64,000 bases of DNA from Pseudomonadales bacterium. GTDB lineage: Bacteria > Pseudomonadota > Gammaproteobacteria > Pseudomonadales > Azotimanducaceae. A program made the position numbers and the translations under genes. Under the pieces are notes generated by a model that searched no databases, was not told the origin of the DNA, and saw nothing but the letters and a program-made list of their open reading frames with translations. Shown here in pieces: positions 36,758-44,801 of the stretch; the stretch's first letter is position 1; every line of letters begins with the position of its first letter. The stretch lies in contig JAFMIA010000009.1 in NCBI GenBank assembly GCA_017854255.1, forward strand, positions 1 to 64,000, written 5' to 3'.

Positions 36758-37297
36758 ATGGCCCAACCAAAAGCGCGTCCGGTCGACGCCCTACTACGTC
36801 GATCGGATATCGACGCCTTAGAACCTGTCCGACACGTGCACCAGCATAATGCCAATGCCATCCGCCTCACACGGTCTTTATCAAACCTTACTGGCCTTGA
36901 GACCTTAGGCGTTCACCTCGTGACCTTGACCCAAGGGCATTTCTCAACGGAATATCACCGTCATCATGAAGATGAAGAATTCATCTATATTTTGTCTGGT
37001 TGCGGCCTTGCCCGAATTGGTGAGCATCAACATGACGTCGCGCCAGGGGATTTTATGGGCTTTAATACGCGCTCTGAAGCCCATAGTTTATACAATCCAA
37101 ACCCTGAAGATCTTATTTACCTTATGGGCGGCACTCGATGCGCCATCGATATTTGTGATTATCCTGACTTGGACCTCCGCCAGTTTAGAGTTCACGGTGA
37201 CCGAACAGCGGTTCAGCGTAAATACCTAACCGGCGCCAATCCGTTAACAGACCGAGCAGACCCCATTCCTGAATTTGAGCAAAAACCCAATGAATAA
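36758..37297 (+). CDS. Cupin-domain protein
   Basis: A 179-residue protein with one cupin barrel. Motif 1 is YHRHHEDEEFIYILSGCGL near residues 67-85 with His, His and Glu metal ligands, and motif 2 is GDFMGFNTRSEAHSLYNP near 96-113 with the distal His. A C-terminal 45-residue extension has no recognisable feature. Substrate is not known; the tight spacing with DUF2237 and the helicase suggests one transcript. Confidence 0.85.
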   Translation: MAQPKARPVDALLRRSDIDALEPVRHVHQHNANAIRLTRSLSNLTGLETLGVHLVTLTQGHFSTEYHRHHEDEEFIYILSGCGLARIGEHQHDVAPGDFMGFNTRSEAHSLYNPNPEDLIYLMGGTRCAIDICDYPDLDLRQFRVHGDRTAVQRKYLTGANPLTDRADPIPEFEQKPNE

Positions 37298-37679
37298 CCC
37301 CCTTGTCCTTGCGCCTTCTATTAACGTTCTCGGCAGTGAACTGTCACCTTGCAGCAATAAGCCATTAACCGGATTCCTTCGCGATGGCCTGTGTAATACC
37401 TGCGCGGAAGATGCAGGCTCACACACGGTTTGTGTCGAAATTAGCGAGGCGTTTTTATTGTTTTCGAAAGCAAGGGGCAACGACCTCATGACGCCCCATC
37501 CTGAATTTGGCTTTGATGGCCTCAAACCCGGCGACAGTTGGTGCTTGTGTGCGGGACGATGGCTCGAAGCCTATGAGGCGGGCATTGCCCCAAAAGTCAT
37601 TCTCACCAGTACGCACCAAGAAGCGCTTAAAATTGTGCCTCTGGAGCATCTCTTAGAGAACGCCGTCACCATTAATTGA
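37290..37679 (+). CDS. DUF2237-family protein
   Basis: A 129-residue protein matching the DUF2237 family: VLGSELSPCSNKPLTGF near the start, a conserved DGLCNTCAEDAGSHTVC with several Cys, GNDLMTPHPEFGFDGLKPGDSWCLC, and W-EA at the end. The family is widespread, cysteine-rich and of unknown function. The ATG at 37290 lies inside the cupin stop region (8-base overlap); a TTG 15 bases upstream is the alternative. Confidence 0.88.
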   Translation: MNNPLVLAPSINVLGSELSPCSNKPLTGFLRDGLCNTCAEDAGSHTVCVEISEAFLLFSKARGNDLMTPHPEFGFDGLKPGDSWCLCAGRWLEAYEAGIAPKVILTSTHQEALKIVPLEHLLENAVTIN

Positions 37680-37737
37680 GTGGGCATTGATAGGGCCCGA
37701 CTCAGACCCTCCAGCAAAGCTTAGGGAATCAAGATTC

Positions 37738-38418
37738 ATGACCCGACTCGAACACAAAAAGGTTTTAATCACCCAGTCTGACGATTACATGGGGCCAGCG
37801 ATTGCAGACTTGTTTGCCGCAGAAGCGGCACACGTCACGGCGCGCCCTGGATTGGTTCCGTTCGGTAACCAGTTCGCAAGGTATGTTCAGGATTTACCAG
37901 ACTTCGATGTTGTCATTGCCAACCTCGCCCATGATCCCTGTAACGGTCCCATTGAAACCTTAGCGGATGAAAGCTGGGAGAAGCTGTTTGACACGATGGT
38001 GCATCCACTGATGGCCTTGGTGAGACACTTTGCCCCACGAATGGCCGATCAAGGTCACGGAAAAATTATTGCGATCACCAGCGCCGCACCCTTAAAAGGT
38101 TTGCCGGGATCCGCCGCCTATTGCGCGGCTCGGGGTGCTCAAAATGCGTTTATCAAAGCCGTCGGTCTCGAATTTGCGGCCAAGAACGTACAGATCAATG
38201 CCATTGCCCAAAACTATGTGAGCAACCCCGTTTACTACCCGGATGAACTGGTTCAGAGTGAGCGGTTTCAAAAGCACCTCGCGCGCAACGTTCCGATTCG
38301 GCGGGTTGCTCGGCCTGAGGAACAAGCAGAATTCGCACTCTTTCTGGCCTCAAACAACAGTGATTTCTTTGTAGGCCAAATCTTTCCATTCTCGGGAGGG
38401 TGGGCCATTAACGCCTAA
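37738..38418 (+). CDS. Halohydrin-dehalogenase-like SDR protein
   Basis: A 226-residue SDR-fold protein that has lost the dinucleotide-binding glycine pattern. Instead it carries both motifs used to define halohydrin dehalogenases: T-X4-F/Y-X-G at residues 12-19 (TQSDDYMG) in the anion-binding loop, and S-X12-Y-X3-R at Ser115, Tyr128 and Arg132, where ordinary SDRs have Lys. The segment IAQNYVSNPVYYPDE (157-170) also resembles HheC closely. These enzymes close vicinal halohydrins to epoxides and release halide, and can open epoxides with azide, cyanide or nitrite. In operon with cupin, DUF2237 and an acetyltransferase. Activity is inferred. Confidence 0.8.
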   Translation: MTRLEHKKVLITQSDDYMGPAIADLFAAEAAHVTARPGLVPFGNQFARYVQDLPDFDVVIANLAHDPCNGPIETLADESWEKLFDTMVHPLMALVRHFAPRMADQGHGKIIAITSAAPLKGLPGSAAYCAARGAQNAFIKAVGLEFAAKNVQINAIAQNYVSNPVYYPDELVQSERFQKHLARNVPIRRVARPEEQAEFALFLASNNSDFFVGQIFPFSGGWAINA

Positions 38419-38423
38419 GTACG

Positions 38424-38972
38424 ATGCATTGGGAACTAAAGGACATCACCGTTTGGCACCTAGAGCGATTAACGCCCTTGCCAGCACCCCCGCCGCCTCA
38501 CGCCTACGAGCTTGTGAACCTTGTCGACCCAGATCCCGGTTTTTGTCGATACCTCTATGCAACGGTGGGTGCGCCTTGGCTTTGGTATGAAAAAATCGGT
38601 TGGTCCTTGTCTGAGTGGCAGCATCACGTTAACCAACCCAACGTTGCGTTTTGGGTTGCTTATGTTTCGGGCAATCCGATCGGTTATTTTGAGATCAAGC
38701 ACGGCCATGACAGCGCCTCTGAAATTTGTTTGTTTGGGCTTATGCCTAATTGGGTTGGCAGGGGCCTCGGCAGCGATCTGCTACAAGATGCAATTCATCA
38801 AGCGTTTAAGCCCAGTCAGCGCCGCGTTTGGCTCCATACCTGTTCACTCGACCATCCCAATGCACTTCCAAACTATACAAAACATGGCTTTAATCTTTTT
38901 AAAGAAGAACGCTTCATGGCCAAGGTCCCAGCTGAACCGTTAGAACCCTTTCCCGGGGCCTATTCACCATAA
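38424..38972 (+). CDS. GNAT-family N-acetyltransferase
   Basis: A 182-residue acetyltransferase of the GNAT fold. The acetyl-CoA pyrophosphate loop is in NWVGRGLGSDLLQDAI near residue 108-123, preceded by the beta strand SEICLFGLMP. HTCSLDHPNALPNYTKHGF near 137-155 is the typical last part. Acceptor unknown. Starts six bases after the dehalogenase-like gene and ends about two bases from the terminator it faces. Confidence 0.88.
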   Translation: MHWELKDITVWHLERLTPLPAPPPPHAYELVNLVDPDPGFCRYLYATVGAPWLWYEKIGWSLSEWQHHVNQPNVAFWVAYVSGNPIGYFEIKHGHDSASEICLFGLMPNWVGRGLGSDLLQDAIHQAFKPSQRRVWLHTCSLDHPNALPNYTKHGFNLFKEERFMAKVPAEPLEPFPGAYSP

Positions 38973-38999
38973 AAAAAGGCGCTCACACTGTGAGCGCCT
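38971..38999 (-). terminator. Rho-independent terminator of amt
   Basis: AGGCGCTCACA C TGTGAGCGCCT is a perfect 11-base inverted repeat (38977-38999). On the minus strand it is followed by a run of seven T (38977-38971), so it ends the amt transcript; it may also act on the convergent acetyltransferase transcript, with a weaker T-rich tail. Confidence 0.85.
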
Positions 39000-39074
39000 A
39001 AAGAGTCTTTTGTGAGACTCGGGGGGGGAAATAAAGGCAGAAGGCGCCGTCCCTGGCACCCCCCACCAAACTGA

Positions 39075-40316
39075 TTAACGAGTGAATTCGGGGTAAGCTT
39101 CGATGCCAATCTCCGAGATGTCAGAGCCTGCAATCTCTTCTTCTTCAGAAATTCTAAGTCCCATTACCAACTTAATAACCATCCAAGCGATGCCGCCGAC
39201 CACAAAGGTCCAGAGGAAGATTGCGCTAATACCCATCAACTGCGCCGAAAGCGTGGCATCCGAATTTGTGAAACACACTGCCAGCAAGCCCCATATTCCG
39301 CAGGTACCGTGAACCGAAATCGCGCCGACCGGATCATCGATTCGAAGCTTGTCGAGCAAAACGATCGAGCCGACCACTAAGATCCCGCCCGCCAGGCCAA
39401 TGAGTGCTGCTTCGCCAGGCATCGGCGTCAAAGGTTCGGCTGTAATCGAAACCAATCCGGCCAAAGCACCATTTAGCGCCATGGTAAGATCCGCTTTGCC
39501 AAATAGCACTTTAGCCGTTAGAAGCGCGCCAATCAGGCCAGCCGCAGCCGCGGTATTGGTGTTGACGAAGATCAGTGCAACCGCATTGGCTTCCTCAATA
39601 TTGCTGATGACTAATTCTGAGCCACCATTGAACCCAAACCAACCAAACCAGAGTATGAACATGCCCAGCGTTGCGAGCGGCATGTTTGCGCCTGGCAGGG
39701 GATTCACTTGTCCATTGGGACCGTACTTGCCTTTTCTTGCGCCGAGCAAGATAACGCCAGCGAGTGCCGCGGCAGCGCCACACATATGCACCACGCCAGA
39801 ACCTGCGAAATCTAGAAAGCCTGCTTCATCTAAAGCACCGCCGCCCCATTTCCAGAAACCTTGCACCGGATAAATAAAACCAGTCATCACAACTGCGAAA
39901 GCCAGGAACGCGAATAGCTTCATTCGCTCTGCAACCGCGCCTGAGATGATCGACATCGCGGTGGCGACAAACACAACCTGGAAAAAGAAGTCTGATGCCC
40001 CGGAGTAGTAGATATCGCCATCGGACGCTAAAACCTCACTCACTGAGTTATCACCACCACCCAGGTAGGTGCCGATCCCTGGAATCCATCCGGAACCGTC
40101 GCTATACATAATGCTATAGCCCACAATCAGATACATCAGGGACGCGATCGCAAACAACGCCACATTCTTGGTTAAAATTTCACTGGTATTTTTAGCTCGA
40201 ACCATTCCGGCTTCGAGCATGGCGAATCCGGGCGCCATAAACATGACCAATGCCCCCATCACTAAAAAGTAGAGCGTATCTACCGAATAACTAAGTTGTA
40301 TTAATGACTCTTCCAC
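39075..40316 (-). CDS. amt: Ammonium transporter Amt
   Basis: Inner membrane ammonium channel, 413 residues, with eleven expected membrane helices. Signatures include YFLVMGALVMFMAPGFAMLEAGMVRAKN-type opening helix (about 15-43), the conserved DFAGSGVVHMCGAAAALAG with the pore His near residue 171-189, and SVHGTCGIWGLLAV near 328-341 with the second His. GTG start at 40316 has GAGG seven bases upstream. No glnK gene is adjacent, unlike most gammaproteobacteria. A sigma-54 promoter lies upstream, so it should respond to nitrogen limitation through NtrC. Confidence 0.96.
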   Translation of the reverse strand: MEESLIQLSYSVDTLYFLVMGALVMFMAPGFAMLEAGMVRAKNTSEILTKNVALFAIASLMYLIVGYSIMYSDGSGWIPGIGTYLGGGDNSVSEVLASDGDIYYSGASDFFFQVVFVATAMSIISGAVAERMKLFAFLAFAVVMTGFIYPVQGFWKWGGGALDEAGFLDFAGSGVVHMCGAAAALAGVILLGARKGKYGPNGQVNPLPGANMPLATLGMFILWFGWFGFNGGSELVISNIEEANAVALIFVNTNTAAAAGLIGALLTAKVLFGKADLTMALNGALAGLVSITAEPLTPMPGEAALIGLAGGILVVGSIVLLDKLRIDDPVGAISVHGTCGIWGLLAVCFTNSDATLSAQLMGISAIFLWTFVVGGIAWMVIKLVMGLRISEEEEIAGSDISEIGIEAYPEFTR

Positions 40317-40431
40317 AATTTTCCTCCTCGGATAACGTCGTGACGCTTTTCGCTCCTGAATATGTGCTGACCTAACTCCTGCGAGCTTAGTCGGCTCATT
40401 CCCTGGACTGGTTTTGTCCTACCTCAGTAAA

Positions 40432-40447
40432 AGCAAAGATGGTGCCA
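40432..40447 (-). promoter_or_regulatory. Sigma-54 (RpoN) promoter for amt
   Basis: On the minus strand TGGCAC-CATCT-TTGCT matches the sigma-54 consensus TGGCAC-N5-TTGCW at every position (-24 box 40447-40442, -12 box 40436-40432). Transcription would start near 40420, leaving a leader of about 105 bases. I did not find a convincing NtrC palindrome upstream. Confidence 0.85.
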
Positions 40448-40803
40448 AGATCAAAATCCCGACAAAAATAGGCATCAGGGTTCAATTCATAGGGTTAGGG
40501 GTTCCGTGCGGGTCGGATCAGCTTTTGATACTGCGGAATTCATGCACGAAGCTGGGGCGGTTGCCCTTAATTGGGGCGAGGCCGCGGCATGGCGCCGAGG
40601 GCCGCGCCTTCTAGTTTGCTCGCGCCTTATGCCGCGAGACATTCGCCAGGTGTCCGTGTGGACTTTGCCCCTGATTCTAAATCGGATCCGACCGGAACTG
40701 TTGAGTCTGTTAGCCGATGCCCGCTTTCGGCAGGGCGCGGGGGCGCGCTGCCCCCCTCAATGCCTGGGTGCATCCGGGCAACCGCAAAGGCGCCTCAACC
40801 GAT
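40448..40803. other. Intergenic stretch between amt promoter and dctM
   Basis: About 355 bases, GC-rich in its middle, with no gene I can support. Several plus-strand frames of 66-116 codons are open, but they lack ribosome binding sites and show Arg/Pro/Ala-rich composition typical of chance frames in GC-rich DNA. This stretch should hold enhancer sites for the sigma-54 promoter. Confidence 0.45.
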
Positions 40804-42153
40804 CTATTGCAGACGACTGGGAAGGTACAGCACCAAATCGGAAAAACAATAAATGAGCACCAACCCAAGAAGTTGTAGCGCAATAAACGGGACGACACCG
40901 CGATAAATGACAGGCACCGTCACCGCATCTGGCACCACCCCTTTGAGATAAAAAATCGCAAAACCAACGGGCGGTGTCAGGAATGCGGTTTGCAAGCAGA
41001 CCGCAAACAAAACGGTAAACCAAATCAAATCAAACCCGAGCCCCGTCACCACCGGGGCAACCAGTGGCAGCACAATCAAGGTGATCTCAATCCAATCCAG
41101 GACAAATCCCAATAAAAAAACCACCAGCAAGATGGTGATCAATATCCCATCCGGCCCAAAGGGCAAACCCAAAAGGCCTTTCTCGATCAAATGATCACCC
41201 CCAAGCCCGCGCAGCACCAACGAAAATGCTGTGGCCCCCAAGAATATTGCAAAGATATAACTGGTTGTTTTGGTGGTTTCAAGCAAGGCCTGCCTCAAGA
41301 CCTGGGGCGTCAAATTGGCATACCACGCCGTTAAGATCAGAGCGCCGGCGGCACCAACACCTGCCGCTTCGGTCGGCGTTGCGATCCCAGTAAAGATGGA
41401 TCCCAACACCGCAAAAATAAGCATCAGGGGCGGCAACATGGCCTGAACAACCGCCATTAACACGCCAAGGGTTAAGGGCTCGGGATTTAGAACCCTCGGC
41501 GCAAGCTTTGGTTTCAAAATCGCAACCATCACGATGTAGACCGCGTACAAACCAGCCAACATCAACCCCGGGATCAGCGCGCCCAAAAACAACGGTCCGA
41601 CAGGCAACGCCAAGCGATCCGCCATCATAACCAGCATGATTGAAGGCGGCACCAATATGCCTAAAGACCCGACCGCCGCTATGGTACCAGCCGCTAATTC
41701 AGCCTGATAACCGCGCGCCAGCATCGGCGGCATCGCCAAGAGCCCCAGCAGCACGACAGAAGCACCGATGATGCCCGTCGATGCCGATAACAAGACGCCA
41801 ATTCCAACAACTGACAATGCCATGCCCCCGGGAACCGCATTTAATAACGTTGATAGATTTCGTAACAATCGCTCCGCCAATCCAGACTTTTCAAGCATCA
41901 CCCCCATAAAAATAAACATCGGTAACGCCACCAAGACCCAGTTGTTCATCACGTCCCAAATGCGATCCACCACAAGCCCTGAATAATCCCAGCTGATTGC
42001 GATATCCCAACCAAAATCAATGCCGGCGATCATCCCCACAGCGGTAAAGATCACGGCGAGTCCCCCAAGGACCCAGGCCACAGGAAAACCAGAAAAAATT
42101 AAGAGGATAAAACTGACGAACATCCACAGACTGAGCCAATCGCCATCGGTCAT
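40804..42153 (-). CDS. TRAP transporter large permease DctM
   Basis: Membrane subunit of a tripartite ATP-independent periplasmic transporter, 449 residues, with about twelve to thirteen membrane helices. Start at 42153 overlaps the dctQ stop in ATGA; longer upstream frame is not used. Family segments: FVLVALPMFIFMGVMLEKSG near 75, ASTGIIGASVVLLGLLAMP near 115, LGILVPPSIMLVMMAD near 160, and GVGAAGALILT near 285. Works with the small permease and binding protein encoded upstream. Confidence 0.93.
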   Translation of the reverse strand: MTDGDWLSLWMFVSFILLIFSGFPVAWVLGGLAVIFTAVGMIAGIDFGWDIAISWDYSGLVVDRIWDVMNNWVLVALPMFIFMGVMLEKSGLAERLLRNLSTLLNAVPGGMALSVVGIGVLLSASTGIIGASVVLLGLLAMPPMLARGYQAELAAGTIAAVGSLGILVPPSIMLVMMADRLALPVGPLFLGALIPGLMLAGLYAVYIVMVAILKPKLAPRVLNPEPLTLGVLMAVVQAMLPPLMLIFAVLGSIFTGIATPTEAAGVGAAGALILTAWYANLTPQVLRQALLETTKTTSYIFAIFLGATAFSLVLRGLGGDHLIEKGLLGLPFGPDGILITILLVVFLLGFVLDWIEITLIVLPLVAPVVTGLGFDLIWFTVLFAVCLQTAFLTPPVGFAIFYLKGVVPDAVTVPVIYRGVVPFIALQLLGLVLIYCFSDLVLYLPSRLQ

Positions 42154-42689
42154 TGCGCAGCCCTCGGCTTTGGCCAGCCGAACAACAGGCACAACACCCG
42201 AGACAGACGGGACAGCGTTGCCAGCAACAGTAAAACAAACCCGATTGGAAGCATCGCTTTAATCACCCAACGAAAAGGCAAACCGCCCGGCGCCTGCGAG
42301 ACTTCCGACGTTTCAAACGCGTACAGCACGAACGGGCCAGCCGCGATCAGGACCAACATCACAAAGGGTAAAAGCAGCAGCAATAGCCCGTAGCCTTCGA
42401 CCCAAGCTCGGGTCTGCTCGGACCATCTGGACCGAAAGACATCCACTCGAACATGGGCATCTTGTACTAAGGCGTAGGATAGCCCTAGAAGAAAGCCGGT
42501 GGCATACAAGTGCCATTGCAATTCTTCCAGTTCAATAAAGCCTTCAGAGAAGAGGTAGCGAGAAATAACGTTCACAACAATGACACCGATCAGCAGTAGC
42601 CAAATCCATCCTAACGCTGAGCCGAGCTTGATCACCACGCCATCAATCAATTGAGATAGGCTCGTCACCGGCAACAACTGATCGCTCAT
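42150..42689 (-). CDS. TRAP transporter small permease DctQ
   Basis: Small membrane subunit, 179 residues with four predicted helices (about 24-46, 62-80, 96-118, 138-160). The conserved motif region RYLFSEGFIELEELQWHLY near residue 45-62 and the HVRVDVFRSRW turn near 78-90 are typical. Overlaps dctM and dctP by four bases each, so the three subunits are coupled in the order P-Q-M. Confidence 0.92.
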   Translation of the reverse strand: MSDQLLPVTSLSQLIDGVVIKLGSALGWIWLLLIGVIVVNVISRYLFSEGFIELEELQWHLYATGFLLGLSYALVQDAHVRVDVFRSRWSEQTRAWVEGYGLLLLLLPFVMLVLIAAGPFVLYAFETSEVSQAPGGLPFRWVIKAMLPIGFVLLLLATLSRLSRVLCLLFGWPKPRAAQ

Positions 42690-43810
42690 TCCTCGGCCAT
42701 CTCATCAAAATCCCGAGGCAAGTACGCTAAGGCTTTCCACTTCTTATAGCTGCGCATAAATTTTCTTTGGGATGCCAAAATCTCCGCGAATTGCGGATCT
42801 TTCTCAGCTTCAACCTGAAGCACGGACTCAGTGACGGCCTGAAGCGACTTTAAAACCGTTCGATCAAACCGAATGGGGGTCACGCCTTTTGCCTCGAAGC
42901 TTTCGATCACAGCGCCTTGCAAGGCCTCACCCTTCGCCAGGTTTCGAATGACGCCGGCCGTACAAGCCATCTCGATGAGGCTCTGATCACCCGTACTGAG
43001 CGCATCCCAACGGGCTTGATTGACCACGAGATGCGCCGCGGTAAAGGTTTGATGCCAGCCCGGAAAGTAATTGAACTTCGCAACTTGATCGAACCCCAGC
43101 ATCGCATCCACAACGGGTAAGGAGTACTCGGTCGCATCGATCGCCCCTTTTTCAAGCGCTTGATAGATTTCCCCGCCGGGTATTAAGGTCACGGACGCAC
43201 CCAGTGCTTGCAAAACGCGCCCACCGAGCCCGGCGAATCGTATTTTCAGACCTTCAAATTGGGTGAGGTCGGTAATGGGAAATCGAAACCAGCCGGCGGT
43301 TTCTGGGCCAATGATGCCGCACAGAATTGGATGAATATTGTGGGGCGCATAGAGCGCTTCGGCCAAGGCCTTACCCCCTGCCTCGTAATACCAAGCGGTG
43401 TATTCCCAAGGTTCAAGTCCGAAGGGTACGGCTGATATGAGCGGCGTCGCGGGGATCCTGCCCTGATCATAGCCAAGCCAGGTGTAACCCGCTTCTAACT
43501 TCCCCGCCTTCACGCTCTCAGTGATACTAAAGGCTGGGACCAGCATGCCCGGCTCATAGATATCCAACAGTACCCGCCCGCCTGAGGCCCGACTCAGTTG
43601 CTCTGAAACATATAGGATATTGTCGCCCAATGCGGGCAAGTGGGTGCCGAACGCCACCGGCGTGCGCCACTTAATCTGCGGGGCCTCTGAGGCGGTGATG
43701 GTGTTCTGTAAGGGCCCTGTTGAGCGAAGACTCAGGGCGCCGACAAGACCCACCAGAAATGCCACAACAATGGCAATCAGCGCGGTTTGATTTGTCCAAG
43801 GATTCTTAAT
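42686..43810 (-). CDS. TRAP transporter substrate-binding protein DctP
   Basis: Periplasmic solute receptor. The DctP domain starts near WRTPVAFGTHLPALG; the ligand-binding region has LKIRFAGLGGRVLQALGA (Arg contacting a carboxylate) and PGGEIYQALEKGAIDATE, then PGWHQTFTAAH. These resemble the receptors of the alpha-keto-acid (TakP) type. The first GTG (43765) would cut the signal segment, whereas an ATT codon at 43810 gives a complete signal anchor (MKNPWTNQTALIAIVVAFLV) and has GGGG seven bases upstream, so I propose a rare ATT start (374 residues). Ligand unknown; organic acid likely. Confidence 0.85.
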   Translation of the reverse strand: MKNPWTNQTALIAIVVAFLVGLVGALSLRSTGPLQNTITASEAPQIKWRTPVAFGTHLPALGDNILYVSEQLSRASGGRVLLDIYEPGMLVPAFSITESVKAGKLEAGYTWLGYDQGRIPATPLISAVPFGLEPWEYTAWYYEAGGKALAEALYAPHNIHPILCGIIGPETAGWFRFPITDLTQFEGLKIRFAGLGGRVLQALGASVTLIPGGEIYQALEKGAIDATEYSLPVVDAMLGFDQVAKFNYFPGWHQTFTAAHLVVNQARWDALSTGDQSLIEMACTAGVIRNLAKGEALQGAVIESFEAKGVTPIRFDRTVLKSLQAVTESVLQVEAEKDPQFAEILASQRKFMRSYKKWKALAYLPRDFDEMAEE

Positions 43811-43860
43811 CGCGTTGCCCCTTTTTGCCCATAAGAATGCTCTATACTAACGCAACGCGA
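43810..43860. promoter_or_regulatory. Inverted repeat spanning both divergent starts
   Basis: TCGCGTTGC at 43810-43818 is the exact inverse of GCAACGCGA at 43852-43860, with 33 bases between. Each arm abuts a start: GCAACGCG-ATT for dctP (minus) and GCAACGCG-ATG for the hydrolase (plus). A TATACT box at 43843-43848 would place the plus transcript start within a few bases of the ATG. An operator for a shared regulator is likely. Confidence 0.5.
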
Positions 43861-44801
43861 TGACGCTGCCATCTATGACACCAGAACAATTTACACAGGC
43901 ACTCAGCCATCCACCCGAAGCGTATTCGGTGATGGTCAAGGACGTTCGAATTCAGTATCGGCGCTGGCCAAAGCCCCATGCGCCTGGCGTCTTACTGGTT
44001 CATGGTCACGCCGCGCACGCTCGCTGGTGGGACCATATTGGCCCATCATTGCATCATCAATTCGATGTCTCCGCGATTGACCTGTCTGGCGCTGGCGATA
44101 GCGCGCACAGAACAACCTACTCATCTCGCTTATTTGCCGAAGAAATGATGGCCGTCACACACCATGCAGGTTATGCGTCGCCGATCATCATCGCCCACAG
44201 TTTTGGCGGCACCCTTGCTCGGGTTGCCTGTTATCTAAACCCCCATTGGGCACAACAGCTGATCTTGATGGATTCGGTGATCCCGTCCAGGCAGCCCGCC
44301 GGGCCGCGCAACTCGAAAGAGGTCAAAGGGCCGACAAAACCAACGCGGCAAACCCAGCGCCCAGAACGGGTGTATCCAACACGGCTCATTGCGATGAAAC
44401 GCTTTAGACTAACGCCTCGACAGCCTTTGACGCACCCTCATATTCTCACCCACATCGCCCACCATTCTTTTCGGGAATCTGAGGCGGGTTTTGTATTCAA
44501 ATTTGATCGCGGAGTCTTTAACAAGATGATGCCGGCGTCAGACTTACCCACCGGATCCGAGATGATGGCGAGTCTGCAAACCAAAACCAGCTTGGTGATC
44601 GGCCGCAAGAGTGTGTTTTTTGACCCCGAAACCCCGGTTGGGGAGCGCAATTTATCGACCGCAACAAAACAGCTTGCAAACCATGACGTCAAGATCATCG
44701 ACGACGCCGGTCATCACTTAATGATCGATCAGCCCTTGTCTACGATCGAGACGCTTTTAACGCTTACCGCTGGCTCGGCCGAAGGCCCTGATCAACGGTA
44801 A
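43860..44801 (+). CDS. Alpha/beta hydrolase
   Basis: A 313-residue alpha/beta-fold hydrolase: oxyanion LLVHGHAAHARWWDHIG near residue 45-61, nucleophile Ser in IIAHSFGGTLAR near 118-129, cap region rich in Arg/Pro about 145-215, and the catalytic His in DDAGHHLMIDQP near 284-295. Because the nucleophile is Ser it is an esterase or C-C hydrolase rather than an epoxide hydrolase. Divergent from the TRAP operon. The stop region overlaps the convergent tauD-like gene by 38 bases. A second ATG at 43875 is an alternative start. Confidence 0.85.
   Translation: MTLPSMTPEQFTQALSHPPEAYSVMVKDVRIQYRRWPKPHAPGVLLVHGHAAHARWWDHIGPSLHHQFDVSAIDLSGAGDSAHRTTYSSRLFAEEMMAVTHHAGYASPIIIAHSFGGTLARVACYLNPHWAQQLILMDSVIPSRQPAGPRNSKEVKGPTKPTRQTQRPERVYPTRLIAMKRFRLTPRQPLTHPHILTHIAHHSFRESEAGFVFKFDRGVFNKMMPASDLPTGSEMMASLQTKTSLVIGRKSVFFDPETPVGERNLSTATKQLANHDVKIIDDAGHHLMIDQPLSTIETLLTLTAGSAEGPDQR

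Noticed and set aside
39349-39873. Plus-strand frame of 174 codons within amt
   Set aside because: Antisense to a well-supported amt; composition is Pro/Ala/Ser-rich and there is no ribosome binding site.
40506-40856. Plus-strand frame of 116 codons upstream of the TRAP operon
   Set aside because: Arg/Pro/Ala-rich, no ribosome binding site, overlaps the end of dctM; consistent with chance frame in GC-rich DNA.
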